Shown: positions 33,432 through 40,663 of the stretch, one piece after another | How the letters are laid out: every line of letters begins with the position of its first letter | How positions within the stretch are numbered: position 1 is the first letter of the stretch | Assembly: GCF_021699195.1 (NCBI RefSeq) | Contig: NZ_SSXE01000002.1 | Coordinates: 1-64,000 of the forward strand | DNA from: Nonomuraea sp. MG754425 | GTDB lineage: Bacteria > Actinomycetota > Actinomycetes > Streptosporangiales > Streptosporangiaceae | Direction of reading: 5' to 3' | Length of the DNA: 64,000 nt | Program-made: the position numbers and the translations under genes | The notes under the pieces: model-generated | What the model was told of the DNA's origin: nothing | Seen by the model: only the letters and a program-made list of their open reading frames with translations | The model's database searches: none

Positions 33432-34322
33432 GTGACACCCCCCACCGCCCCTGAGCACCGGACAGTCGCCGCGCAGCTCCGCGAGGTGCTGCCGCGACTG
33501 CCGCGCGCCGAGCAGCGGGTGGCCCGCGCCCTGCTGGCGGGCTACCCGACGGCCGGCCTCGAACCGCTCGCGGTCGTCGCCGGCCTGGCCAAGACCAGCG
33601 CCGCGACCGTGCTGCGGCTGGCCTACCGGCTCGGGTTCGAGGGCTACCCGGAGCTGCAGCAGGCCATCAAACGCGAGACCCAGCAGCGCTACTCCTCCCC
33701 CCTGGCCCAGTACGCGACGCCGCACCAGGGCTCCGACAGCGTGCTCGGCCGCTCCAGCCAGGTGCTCCTGGAGGGCACCGCGCTCACCTTCGAGCAGCTC
33801 TCCGAGGGCGAGCTGATGAAGGCGGCCCGGCTGCTGGCCGACCCGGCGCTGCGCGTCTCGGCCGCCGGCGGGCGCTTCAGCGAGATCCTGGCCCGCTACC
33901 TCATCGCCCATCTGGAGCAACTGCGTCCCGGCGCCGCCTACATCGCGGGCTCGGCCGCCGACCACGCGGCTCACCTGCTCGACCTGGGCCGCCGCGACGT
34001 GCTCGTCCTGTTCGACTACCGGCGCTACCAGCGCGAGACCATCGCCTTCGCCAACGCGGCCGCGGCCCGCAACGTCAAGATCGTGCTGCTGACCGACCCG
34101 TGGTTGTCCCCGGCCGCCGCCGTGGCCGACGTGGTGCTGCCCGCGCAGGTGAGCTCCCCCTCGCCGTTCGACTCGCTCACCCCGGCGGTGGCGCTGCTCG
34201 AAACGCTGATCGCCGCGGTCGTGGACGAACTGGGCGAGGCGGGCAGGAAGCGGGTGGCCGAGTACGACCAGCTCGCCGACGGCGTCCTCCGGGAAGAGGA
34301 CCGCCCGGCTCCGGCCCGCTGA
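33432..34322 (+). CDS. RpiR/MurR-family regulator (HTH plus SIS)
   Basis: A 296-residue regulator. The N-terminal HTH_6 domain (LPRAEQRVARALLAGYPTAG, then TSAATVLRLAYRLGFEGYPELQ, residues 25-85) is followed by a SIS domain (residues 125-270, VSAAGGRFSEILARYLI and VLVLFDYRRYQRETI). SIS domains bind phosphosugars or other small ligands. GTG 33432 has GGAGG 6 bases upstream. It lies 55 bases after the catabolic operon and is the only regulator in it, so it very likely senses the substrate or a product. Confidence 0.9.
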   Translation: MTPPTAPEHRTVAAQLREVLPRLPRAEQRVARALLAGYPTAGLEPLAVVAGLAKTSAATVLRLAYRLGFEGYPELQQAIKRETQQRYSSPLAQYATPHQGSDSVLGRSSQVLLEGTALTFEQLSEGELMKAARLLADPALRVSAAGGRFSEILARYLIAHLEQLRPGAAYIAGSAADHAAHLLDLGRRDVLVLFDYRRYQRETIAFANAAAARNVKIVLLTDPWLSPAAAVADVVLPAQVSSPSPFDSLTPAVALLETLIAAVVDELGEAGRKRVAEYDQLADGVLREEDRPAPAR

Positions 34323-34353
34323 CCGGTGTTCCCTCTCCCGCACGCTGCCGAGC

Positions 34354-34557
34354 TCAGCCGCCGGTGGCGGGTTCTGCGCGGTTGACGGTAATCATCGGCC
34401 GGTAGTACCCGGCGGGTTCCCGGCTCCCCGATGGGGGTGCCGTCGACCTGGACCCAGGCGTGCGCGCGGAACGGGCTGGTGCGCACGCCGGCGCACCAGG
34501 TGGGCCAGGTTCCGCGGGTGCGGCACAGCAGCACGGTGGCTTGAGTCCAGGCCGGAT
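34354..34557 (-). pseudogene. Lasso-peptide B2 (transglutaminase-like protease) C-terminal remnant
   Basis: Reading leftward, one frame gives ATVLLCRTRGTWPTWCAGVR, then RAHAWVQVDGTPIGEPG. That is the conserved core of lasso-peptide biosynthesis B2 proteins, with the catalytic His (AHAW) and Asp (VDG). Family sequence then continues in another frame as PAGYYRPMITVNRAEPATGG and stops at 34354, so a 1-base-type frameshift lies near 34415. The N-terminal half with the catalytic Cys (CLxRS region) is absent. No lasso precursor, B1 or cyclase is visible in the window. It is a cluster relic. Confidence 0.7.
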
Positions 34558-34595
34558 GGCGCGCATGGGCATGGGAGCGGTCACAGTGATCGGCG

Positions 34596-35396
34596 TTACG
34601 GGAGGCCCTCTCCCGGTGGTACGACCTGCTGGGCCCAGGGTGTGAGTTCCGGGCGCTTGGCCGTACGGCCGTCGCCCGAGGAGCGGCCGCGGAGGCGGCG
34701 GCCAATCCACGGGCCCGCGAACGTGGCGAACCACCGCAACTCGGCCGCCGCCACCCGCCACGCCGCCGCCGGGGGCAGGGGTGGGAAGGGCAGCATCCAG
34801 GTGTCGTCGCTGCCGGGCAGGCCGAGGGAGTGGGCCATGGCCGAGGCGATGCGGGCGTGGCCCGCCGGGCTCGCGTGCAGCCGGTCCGTGCTCCACATGC
34901 GCGTGTCGGTGACGAACTCCATCGCGAACGTGTCCACCACCGTGACCCCGTGACGGGCCGCGGCGGCGCGGATGCGGGCGTTGAGGTCGAGCACCTTGGG
35001 CCGGAGCGGCCGGGCTATGGGGGCGATCTTCCCGATATCCGGAAAAGTCACGGTAACCACGTGCGCGCCGGACCCGGTCAGGGCGGCGTACATCTCCTCC
35101 AGCGCCTCCGCCACGGCGGCGGGCTCGCTGCCGGGACGGATGACGTCGTTCATGCCCGCCATGACCGTGGCCAGGTCGGGACGCAGCGCCAGCGCGGGGG
35201 CCAGTTGCTCGGCGCGGATCTGGCCCGCGAGCCGGCCGCGCACCGCGAGGTTGGCGTACCGGAGACCGGGGTTGGCGCGGGCCAGGTGCTCGGCGAGGCG
35301 GTCGGCCCAGCCGCGGTGGCCGTTGACGTCGTCGCCGTCGCCGAGGCCCTCGGTCTGGCTGTCGCCGAGCGCGACGTAACGCGTGTAGCCGGTCAT
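34596..35396 (-). CDS. SGNH/GDSL-family hydrolase
   Basis: A 266-residue SGNH hydrolase. Block I is YVALGDSQTEG with the nucleophile Ser. A block II-like Gly is in NLAVRGRLAGQI, block III Asn is in VMAGMNDVIRPG, and block V Asp/His is in STDRLHASPAGH. There is no signal peptide. ATG 35396 has GGGAGG 5 bases upstream and was preferred over in-frame starts further out. It is likely an esterase or lipase; the substrate is unknown. A perfect palindrome lies 53 bases upstream, so it is probably repressed by a nearby regulator. Confidence 0.9.
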   Translation of the reverse strand: MTGYTRYVALGDSQTEGLGDGDDVNGHRGWADRLAEHLARANPGLRYANLAVRGRLAGQIRAEQLAPALALRPDLATVMAGMNDVIRPGSEPAAVAEALEEMYAALTGSGAHVVTVTFPDIGKIAPIARPLRPKVLDLNARIRAAAARHGVTVVDTFAMEFVTDTRMWSTDRLHASPAGHARIASAMAHSLGLPGSDDTWMLPFPPLPPAAAWRVAAAELRWFATFAGPWIGRRLRGRSSGDGRTAKRPELTPWAQQVVPPGEGLP

Positions 35397-35448
35397 GCGG
35401 CCTCCCTGCCGGTGCATTCGGCGTCGACTCAATACTCAGGGATATGAG

Positions 35449-35466
35449 TAGTCATGAACATGACTA
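35449..35466. promoter_or_regulatory. 18-bp perfect palindrome, probable operator
   Basis: TAGTCATG and CATGACTA flank a central AA, forming an 18-base near-continuous palindrome between the TetR gene stop and the SGNH hydrolase start. Its length and symmetry fit a TetR-type dimer site. It lies in the likely promoter of the hydrolase gene. Confidence 0.55.
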
Positions 35467-35503
35467 TAAGACGACGGACATCTCAGCACCAGAGGCCGGA
35501 CCC

Positions 35504-36106
35504 TCAGGCGACGGACCGCGCCACCAGGGCCACGGCCCGCCGCATGGCGTCGCGTACCTCGTCGGGCCCGTCGCCGCGCTCCAGCGCCGCCAGCGCGGCG
35601 GCGCCGACGGCTCCCACCATCGCGCCGACCAGGGCGGACACCGTAGCCAGGTCGAGCACGTCGGGGAAGGCCCGGTGCAGCGCCCGGACGAGTTCGGCCT
35701 GCGCCGTGAGGTAGCGCTGCAGCAGCCGGGCCTGCAGCGCCGGCGTCGAGGCCGCCAGCCGGGCCCGGAGCGCGGCGAGCCCGCTGGACAGCTCGCGGTC
35801 CCAGGCGTTGACGATCATCTCGTCCATCGCCCGCACCAGCATCTCGGACAGCGTCTCCCCGGCACGGCGCTCGCCGACCACCCGCAGCGCCAGGTCGACG
35901 CGCACGTCTGCGTCGGCCAGGAGCACGTCTTCCTTGGTCTGGAAGTGCAGGAAGAAGGTGCGCGGGGACACCTGCGCGGCGTCGGCGATCTCGGCCACGG
36001 TCACGTGGTCGTAACCCTGTTCGCCGAACAGGCGCACCGCCGCCTCGATCAACGCCTGCCGGGTGCGCTGCTTCTTGCGTTCTCGTAGCCCAGGATTCTC
36101 CATCAC
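35504..36106 (-). CDS. TetR-family regulator
   Basis: A 200-residue TetR repressor. The DNA-binding domain is at residues 10-55 (RQALIEAAVRLFGEQGYDHV, then IADAAQVSPRTFFLHFQTKEDVL), followed by an all-helical ligand domain. ATG 36106. It diverges from an SDR gene with a palindrome between them and lies upstream of the SGNH hydrolase on the same strand, so either or both may be its targets. Confidence 0.92.
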   Translation of the reverse strand: MMENPGLRERKKQRTRQALIEAAVRLFGEQGYDHVTVAEIADAAQVSPRTFFLHFQTKEDVLLADADVRVDLALRVVGERRAGETLSEMLVRAMDEMIVNAWDRELSSGLAALRARLAASTPALQARLLQRYLTAQAELVRALHRAFPDVLDLATVSALVGAMVGAVGAAALAALERGDGPDEVRDAMRRAVALVARSVA

Positions 36107-36148
36107 GTGACACTTTACTTCATTGCCTGTATATATGCATAGAGTGAA

Positions 36149-36160
36149 TCACTACAGTGA
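36149..36160. promoter_or_regulatory. Palindrome in the TetR/SDR divergent gap
   Basis: TCACT-AC-AGTGA is a perfect 12-base palindrome, flanked by GAGTG and CACTC, in the 79-base AT-rich gap between the divergent starts (36107-36185). A probable TetR operator. The gap also holds TGTATATATGCAT, a possible -10 region. Confidence 0.5.
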
Positions 36161-36185
36161 CTGCACTCAACGGAAGGTGGAGACC

Positions 36186-37184
36186 ATGGGAAGCCTGGAC
36201 GGACGGGTCGTCCTCATCACCGGAGCGGGGCGCGGCATCGGACGGGAGGAGGCGCTGTTCTTCGCCGCCGAAGGAGCCAAGGTCGTCGTCAACGACCCAG
36301 GCGTCTCCATCGACGGCACCGGCGGCGACACCGGGGTGGCGGCGGCCGTCGTCGAGGAGATCACCGCGCGCGGCGGGCAGGCCGTGGCCAGCACCGACAG
36401 CGTCGCCGACTGGGACGGCGCCCGCCGCATGGTGGAGACCGCCCTGCGGTCCTTCGGCGACCTGCACGTCGTGGTCAACAACGCGACCATCGAACGGAAC
36501 ATGGGCCTGACCGACCTGTCGGAGGAGGACTTCGACGACGTCCTGGCCGTCAAGCTCAAGGGCACGTTCGCGGTGACGCGCTGGGCGGCCCGCCACTGGC
36601 GCGACCGGTTCCTGGCAGGCGAGCGCGCCGACCGCGCCGTCGTCAACACCTCATCCGGGTCCGGGCTGCTCAACCCGCTGCCCGCGCAGGCCTCCTACGC
36701 GGCGGGCAACGCCGGGGCGGCGGCGCTGACCGTCGTGGCCGCCCTCGAACTGGGCCGTTACGGCGTGCGGGTCAACTGCATCTCGCCGTCGATGGCCCGC
36801 ACCAGGCTCACCCTCGGCGTCCCCGGCATGAGCCAGGAGCCGCCGGCGGCCCCCTTCGACCCGCTGAACCCGGCCGTCAACGCGCCGGTCGCCGCCTATC
36901 TGGCCAGTGCCGCCTGCCCGCTCACCGGCCAGGTGCTGTCGGTACGAGGCGGCACGGTCGCGGTCAACCACGGCTGGTCCCTCGGCGGCCACATCCACAA
37001 GGACGGCCTGTGGAGCGTCGAGGAACTGGCCGAGCGGGTGCGGGAACTGCCGACGGACGACCCCTTCGACAAGCTCGCCCAGGCCCTGTCCGGCGCGCTC
37101 GGCACCACCGGACGAGCCGAACTCCAGACGATGATCAACGCCCTGCTGGACCAGGGAGCAAAGTCCGCCACGACCTCCACGTGA
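36186..37184 (+). CDS. SDR family oxidoreductase (long form)
   Basis: A 332-residue short-chain dehydrogenase of the MaoC/HSD17B4-like long-loop type: TGAGRGIGREEALFFA cofactor motif, a long acidic loop NDPGVSIDGTGGDTG, NNATI in place of NNAG, and catalytic Ser/Tyr/Lys in NTSSGSGLL and SYAAGNAGA. At the last site the usual YxxxK reads YAAGN, so the Lys is replaced by Asn. About 70 extra C-terminal residues follow the fold. GGAAGGTGGAG precedes ATG 36186. Lipid or steroid-like substrates are typical of the subgroup. Probably TetR-controlled. Confidence 0.85.
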   Translation: MGSLDGRVVLITGAGRGIGREEALFFAAEGAKVVVNDPGVSIDGTGGDTGVAAAVVEEITARGGQAVASTDSVADWDGARRMVETALRSFGDLHVVVNNATIERNMGLTDLSEEDFDDVLAVKLKGTFAVTRWAARHWRDRFLAGERADRAVVNTSSGSGLLNPLPAQASYAAGNAGAAALTVVAALELGRYGVRVNCISPSMARTRLTLGVPGMSQEPPAAPFDPLNPAVNAPVAAYLASAACPLTGQVLSVRGGTVAVNHGWSLGGHIHKDGLWSVEELAERVRELPTDDPFDKLAQALSGALGTTGRAELQTMINALLDQGAKSATTST

Positions 37185-37197
37185 CGCCGGGCCCCGT

Positions 37198-37518
37198 TCA
37201 GGCCACCATCTGCAGGCTGCGGTTCAGGCCCGTGAGGCGCAGCAGCCGGGACATGAACGGGCGCGGCGCGGTCATCGTCATGGTGATGCCCTGCGCCCGG
37301 GCCCGGCGCTGGATGCCGACCAGCACGGCCAGACCGCCGGCGTCGCAGAACGTCACCTCGGAGAGGTCGAGAACGAGCACGCTCGTGCTGGTCCGGAGCG
37401 TGTCCAGCAGTTGTCCGCGAAGTGCCGCGCTGGTGAAGATGTCGATCTCGCCGGACAGCCGGACGCTGGTGGGCGTCACCGAGTCGCCCGCGCGGGGCGG
37501 GGCTGCGTTGCTGGTCAT
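37198..37518 (-). CDS. STAS-domain anti-sigma-factor antagonist-like protein lacking the phospho-Ser
   Basis: A 106-residue single STAS domain: VRLSGEIDIFTSAALRGQLL (strand and first helix), LVLDLSEVTFCDAGGLAVLV (phosphorylation loop) and the C-terminal helix SRLLRLTGLNRSLQMV. In SpoIIAA/RsbV the residues after the loop Asp are Ser-Ser/Thr-Gly, the kinase target. Here they are Ala-Gly-Gly, so the site cannot be phosphorylated. It may behave as a constitutively active antagonist. ATG 37518. It is convergent with the SDR gene. Confidence 0.88.
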   Translation of the reverse strand: MTSNAAPPRAGDSVTPTSVRLSGEIDIFTSAALRGQLLDTLRTSTSVLVLDLSEVTFCDAGGLAVLVGIQRRARAQGITMTMTAPRPFMSRLLRLTGLNRSLQMVA

Positions 37519-38040
37519 GAAGTTCTCCGTTCGACGAGGAGCAGGAACGATGGACCGATGCACCGGCCGGCCGGCTGCCAGGCGGGTGATGGAAGGGACG
37601 GCGTGCGGTCGAGCGGAAACACCACTTCGTGGATGGACACCGGGCGGGTTGGGAGCGCTGGGCGCGTCGAGGTGCGGCAGAGATGTCAGCATCATGGCTG
37701 CCTGGCCTGACCGGGCTCGGGTGAAGCCCTCGTATCGCCTATCGCCGTGGGCGACGCCGACCTGATGCCAACGCGCGGGAAAGTCCTCGGTGCCCAGCAC
37801 CTTACCTTCCTCGTTCCGCGCTCTCTCAACGTGGTCGCGCGGCGTACGGGCGGGCCGCCGGAGGGTCGCTCCGGTCGCGCGACACGCCCGGAGCGGCCCT
37901 TGGAGCAGACGCGTGCCGGAGCCGGAATCGCCGTCCTGGCAGGGCCTGCGGCACCGACACGGATATCCCTGAGCGAAGATCGCCGAAAGGTGTGCTAACC
38001 TTGAATGCGTTGCAGTTATGGTACCCATAAAGACTTTATG
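37519..38040. other. 522-base stretch without a supportable gene
   Basis: No frame shows protein-like composition with a ribosome binding site. It must contain the promoter of the STAS gene (minus) and the start of the cold-shock leader (plus). AT-rich sequence around 37998-38040 (GTGCTAACCTTGAATGCG, then TTATGGTACCCATAAAGAC) is the best promoter candidate for the latter. Confidence 0.5.
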
Positions 38041-38079
38041 CGCGCCTGATAGATGTATCTTCGGGCGCGTTTCTGTTTT
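38041..38079 (+). terminator. Intrinsic terminator/attenuator in the cold-shock leader
   Basis: CGCGCC (38041-38046) pairs with GGCGCG (38064-38069), with an inner GATA/TATC pairing, followed directly by TTTCTGTTTT. This is the only classical stem plus U-tract I see in the window. It lies 90 bases before the cold-shock start, downstream of the candidate promoter, so it could attenuate transcription. It might instead terminate an unseen upstream transcript. Confidence 0.6.
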
Positions 38080-38168
38080 CCGGCATTTCCGGGTGGGCTC
38101 ATCGCGGCGGCACGAGATTCACGCGGTGTGAATTCTCACGTTTCCGGCATTGTCTGAAGGAGATCGAC

Positions 38169-38375
38169 ATGGCCACCGGCACCGTCAAGTGGTTCAACTC
38201 GGAAAAGGGCTTCGGCTTCATCGCCCAGGACGGCGGCGGCGCCGACGTCTTCGCCCACTACTCCAACATCGTCGCCAACGGCGGCTACCGTGAGCTGACC
38301 GAGGGGCAGAAGGTGTCCTTCGACGTCGTTCAGGGTCAGAAGGGCCCGCAGGCGGAGAACATCGTCGCCGCCTGA
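38169..38375 (+). CDS. Cold-shock domain protein (CspA family)
   Basis: A 68-residue cold-shock domain: [18 protein letters not shown] contains RNP1 (KGFGFI), DVFAHYS is RNP2, and the end is [10 protein letters not shown]. It binds single-stranded RNA/DNA as an RNA chaperone. GAAGGAG lies 6 bases before the ATG. The leader is long and structured, as is common for csp genes. The stretch to the next gene contains no terminator with a U-tract. Confidence 0.97.
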   Translation: MATGTVKWFNSEKGFGFIAQDGGGADVFAHYSNIVANGGYRELTEGQKVSFDVVQGQKGPQAENIVAA

Positions 38376-38502
38376 CGTCGCACGAGGTCGGGTCCGCGCC
38401 CACGGCGCGGGCCCGCCCCGCCGCCACCGCTCCAGCCGGCCCCCGGTGCACGAGACCGGGCCCCGGCTCGATTTATTTCTCGCGGGGCGGCATACTTACC
38501 CA

Positions 38503-38733
38503 ATGAGACGTACCTCGCCGGGCACCCGGCGACGCCCACCGGGCAGCCCCTTCAACACCCCGGAAATACCTCCTCCGCCGGTCGAGCAGTTCGCCGCCGG
38601 AGACCGGGTGAGTCACGACAAATACGGCCTTGGCCGAGTCCTCGCGGTCGACCAGGACGACGCCGTTCTCGTCGATTTCGGTGCGGAGACGTACCGCATC
38701 GCCTCGCCGTACGCCAAGCTTGTGAAGCTGTGA
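38503..38733 (+). CDS. Tudor/CarD-like small conserved actinobacterial protein
   Basis: A 76-residue protein: basic proline-rich N-terminus (MRRTSPGTRRRPPGSPFNTP), then GDRVSHDKYGLGRVLAVDQD and VDFGAETYRIASPYAKLVKL. The second part resembles the Tudor-like tail of UvrD/PcrA and CarD-type RNA-polymerase-binding domains (GxxVxHxxYGxGxV). It probably contacts RNA polymerase or nucleic acid; the function is not established. The ATG at 38503 lies in an AT-rich spot and may be leaderless. Confidence 0.8.
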   Translation: MRRTSPGTRRRPPGSPFNTPEIPPPPVEQFAAGDRVSHDKYGLGRVLAVDQDDAVLVDFGAETYRIASPYAKLVKL

Positions 38734-38735
38734 CG

Positions 38736-38760
38736 GGCTCCCCGCCTTCATGAGGGAGCC
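38736..38760 (+). terminator. Hairpin terminator
   Basis: GGCTCCC (38736-38742) and GGGAGCC (38754-38760) pair perfectly, 3 bases after the stop of the Tudor-like gene. No U-tract. Confidence 0.65.
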
Positions 38761-39259
38761 GGACGGTCGCGCGGGGCGGATCCCGGACGCGGCACCGTAG
38801 CGCAAGGCAGGGCTCGACCGCGATCTGACGACCTCGGTCGATCGGGCGCCCGCGATCACGAGTGAGTAACCTCACATCCGCAGCCCGCTCCCCCACACCC
38901 ACGGCCAGGCCGTGGGTCTGTCGCGCATTCCCGCCCGACCTGCCGTGCTGCCCTCGACGGGGTACGGCCCGGGCGGCGTCACCGGTGAGACAGTTCGACC
39001 GATCATCTCGTCGCGGGTTCCTCCCCTGCCGGGGAGCCGGGCCACTACGCGGCGAGATCAGTCAGGCATGCCGGTTGACCTGCACGGATGGCGTTGCCGG
39101 CAGGGACGGCTGCGCCTCGTGCGCGGCGGTGTCGTCATGCCTCAGAGGTACCTCCACCTGTCTCCCGCCCCGCAGTGACGTCCCGTATCAAGTGGATAGA
39201 TCGACAACACCTGACTAAGCTCCCAATCCTCCCTTGACGCCACATGGAAGGACATATCC
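38761..39259. other. 499-base stretch without a supportable gene; one strong hairpin
   Basis: No credible coding frame was found. ACCCACGGC (38897-38905) pairs perfectly with GCCGTGGGT (38909-38917) over a 3-base loop. The last 60 bases (GATAGATCGACAACACCTGAC and following) are AT-richer and are the likely promoter of the secreted-protein gene. Confidence 0.5.
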
Positions 39260-39730
39260 ATGCAGAGGAAGGCTCTTGCCCTGGCTGCCGCACTGGCCGC
39301 CGGAGCAGTCCTCATCCACCCGACCGCCGCTTTCGCCGGCTCGTACACGCCTGAAGCCGCTTGCGCCAAGGAGTCCGGCTACAGCGGCTGGCGGCATGTG
39401 AGCGACAACCGGAGGGCGGTCAAGACCGGCGGCTCGACCTGGGGTTACGTCTACCTGATGTGGAACCGTGGCCGGCAGGCGAACTGTGTCACTGTGATCA
39501 AGAGTGCCTTCGCCGGCACGCCCACTTTCACCCAGGCGATCCTGAAGGTCCAGGGCGGCGCCGCCTACCGGGACCCGGGCACCCTGACCGCCAAGAAGTA
39601 CAAGTACTACGCAGCCGCCATCGGCTACGGCAAGGGCAAGTGCGTCCAGTACGAGGGCTACATCGCCGACACGCGCCTCGACTACACGCTCGCCAAGGGC
39701 AAGCGCAACAGCTGGGGCAACTGCGGCTGA
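39260..39730 (+). CDS. Secreted protein, SapA-like (spore-associated) candidate
   Basis: A 156-residue protein with a clean Sec signal (MQRKALALAAALAAGAVLI, cleavage after AFA). The mature 130 residues contain four cysteines (EAACAKE, ANCVTVI, GKCVQYE, GNCG), enough for two disulfides, and strands such as GYVYLMWNRGRQANCVTV. The pattern resembles spore-associated protein A homologues, but identity is moderate by eye. GGAAGG lies 8 bases before ATG 39260. Monocistronic. No enzyme motif is seen. Confidence 0.7.
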   Translation: MQRKALALAAALAAGAVLIHPTAAFAGSYTPEAACAKESGYSGWRHVSDNRRAVKTGGSTWGYVYLMWNRGRQANCVTVIKSAFAGTPTFTQAILKVQGGAAYRDPGTLTAKKYKYYAAAIGYGKGKCVQYEGYIADTRLDYTLAKGKRNSWGNCG

Positions 39731-40006
39731 CCCCACCGAGGTGTGACTTTCCGTCCAGCGGGCCCCGCGTCGCGGGTGGCTCGCTGGGCGGTTCGGCGTA
39801 GAGCCCGGAATCCACCGAACAGCCGTCGAACGATTCGCCGGAAATCCGGGAATCACCGCGCGAGAAGCCTGCTGAAGAAAGAGCACTGGCGGACGCCCGC
39901 CACGGTGGCGAAGGCCATCCGCAATGGGCCGCTCCCGGTGGATATGAGCAGCGAGAACGATCTCGCCGTCGTCGTCCGGCCGTACCCCTGCTGAGCCGCG
40001 ACCGGG

Positions 40007-40582
40007 TCAGGATCGGTGCGCGTCGTCGAGGATCCGTTCGGCGAGGCGGCGGGCCGCCGCGGCCGGGTGGGTCTCGGGCCGGGTGGCGCCGACGGCCAGG
40101 GCGCCGTCGATGAGCAGGAGGAGTTGGTCGGCGGCGTACGCCGGTTGCGGGTGCTCCAGCTCGCGCAGCTCCTTTTCCAGGAGATCGTGCACGCGCTCGC
40201 GATATCGGCGGGCGACGTCGTGTCCCGGGTGGCCGGGGTCGGCCAGGGCGAGTTCGGCGGCGAGGTAGCGGCAGCCGCGGAAGTCCGGTTCCCCGATGAC
40301 CTCGCCGAGCCAGTCGAAGACGGCCAGCAGGCGATCGCGCGGATCGGTTCCCGCCGCCCGCATGGTCTGCCGGTAGGCGGCCTCGTCCTCGGTGGCGGTC
40401 AGCCGCAGGACTTCGGTGATCAGCCCGTCCTTGCCCCCGAAATGTTCGTAGAGCGAGCGCCGGGCCACGTTCGCGACCTTCAACAGGGCATCGACGCCCA
40501 CCCCCACACCCTGCTGGTAGGTGAGCTGCTTGGCCGCCGCCAGCAGGCGGTCCCGTGGTCCTGGCGTGGTACGTGCGGTCAC
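40007..40582 (-). CDS. TetR-family regulator
   Basis: A 191-residue TetR repressor. The HTH is at residues 10-55 (DRLLAAAKQLTYQQGVGVGV, then VANVARRSLYEHFGGKDGLI), followed by a helical effector domain with FRGCRYLAAELALADPGHPG, typical of the subgroup controlling small enzymes. GTG 40582. It diverges from the SnoaL-like gene across 81 bases with two palindromes, so it represses itself and that gene. The 276-base stretch 39731-40006 after it holds no clear gene. Confidence 0.92.
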   Translation of the reverse strand: MTARTTPGPRDRLLAAAKQLTYQQGVGVGVDALLKVANVARRSLYEHFGGKDGLITEVLRLTATEDEAAYRQTMRAAGTDPRDRLLAVFDWLGEVIGEPDFRGCRYLAAELALADPGHPGHDVARRYRERVHDLLEKELRELEHPQPAYAADQLLLLIDGALAVGATRPETHPAAAARRLAERILDDAHRS

Positions 40583-40604
40583 GGCGGTCAGTCTACTTGA
40601 CGGG

Positions 40605-40646
40605 TAGATCGACCGGTCTATATGGTCGATAGACCGAATGGTCTAT
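40605..40646. promoter_or_regulatory. Two TetR-type operators
   Basis: ATAGACC-GAAT-GGTCTAT at 40629-40646 is a perfect inverted repeat. TAGATCGACCGGTCTATA at 40605-40622 is a second, imperfect copy centred on GACCGGTC. Shared half-site: GGTCTAT. They cover the divergent promoters, with the second site ending 17 bases before the SnoaL-like gene start. Confidence 0.75.
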
Positions 40647-40663
40647 CTATCAGGAGATCGGGC

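Noticed and set aside
34640..35447. Plus-strand frame opposite the SGNH hydrolase
   Set aside because: Antisense shadow; all SGNH blocks lie on the minus strand with a good ribosome binding site.
37747..37998. 83-codon plus-strand open frame
   Set aside because: Composition is not protein-like, there is no ribosome binding site, and no motif is present.
38986..39217. Cys-rich plus-strand frame (RLTCTDGVAGRDGC region)
   Set aside because: No start with a ribosome binding site, no signal peptide, and competing frames are equally open.
39743..39994. Plus-strand frame ending in VVVRPYPC
   Set aside because: No recognised family and no ribosome binding site; too weak to call as a gene.
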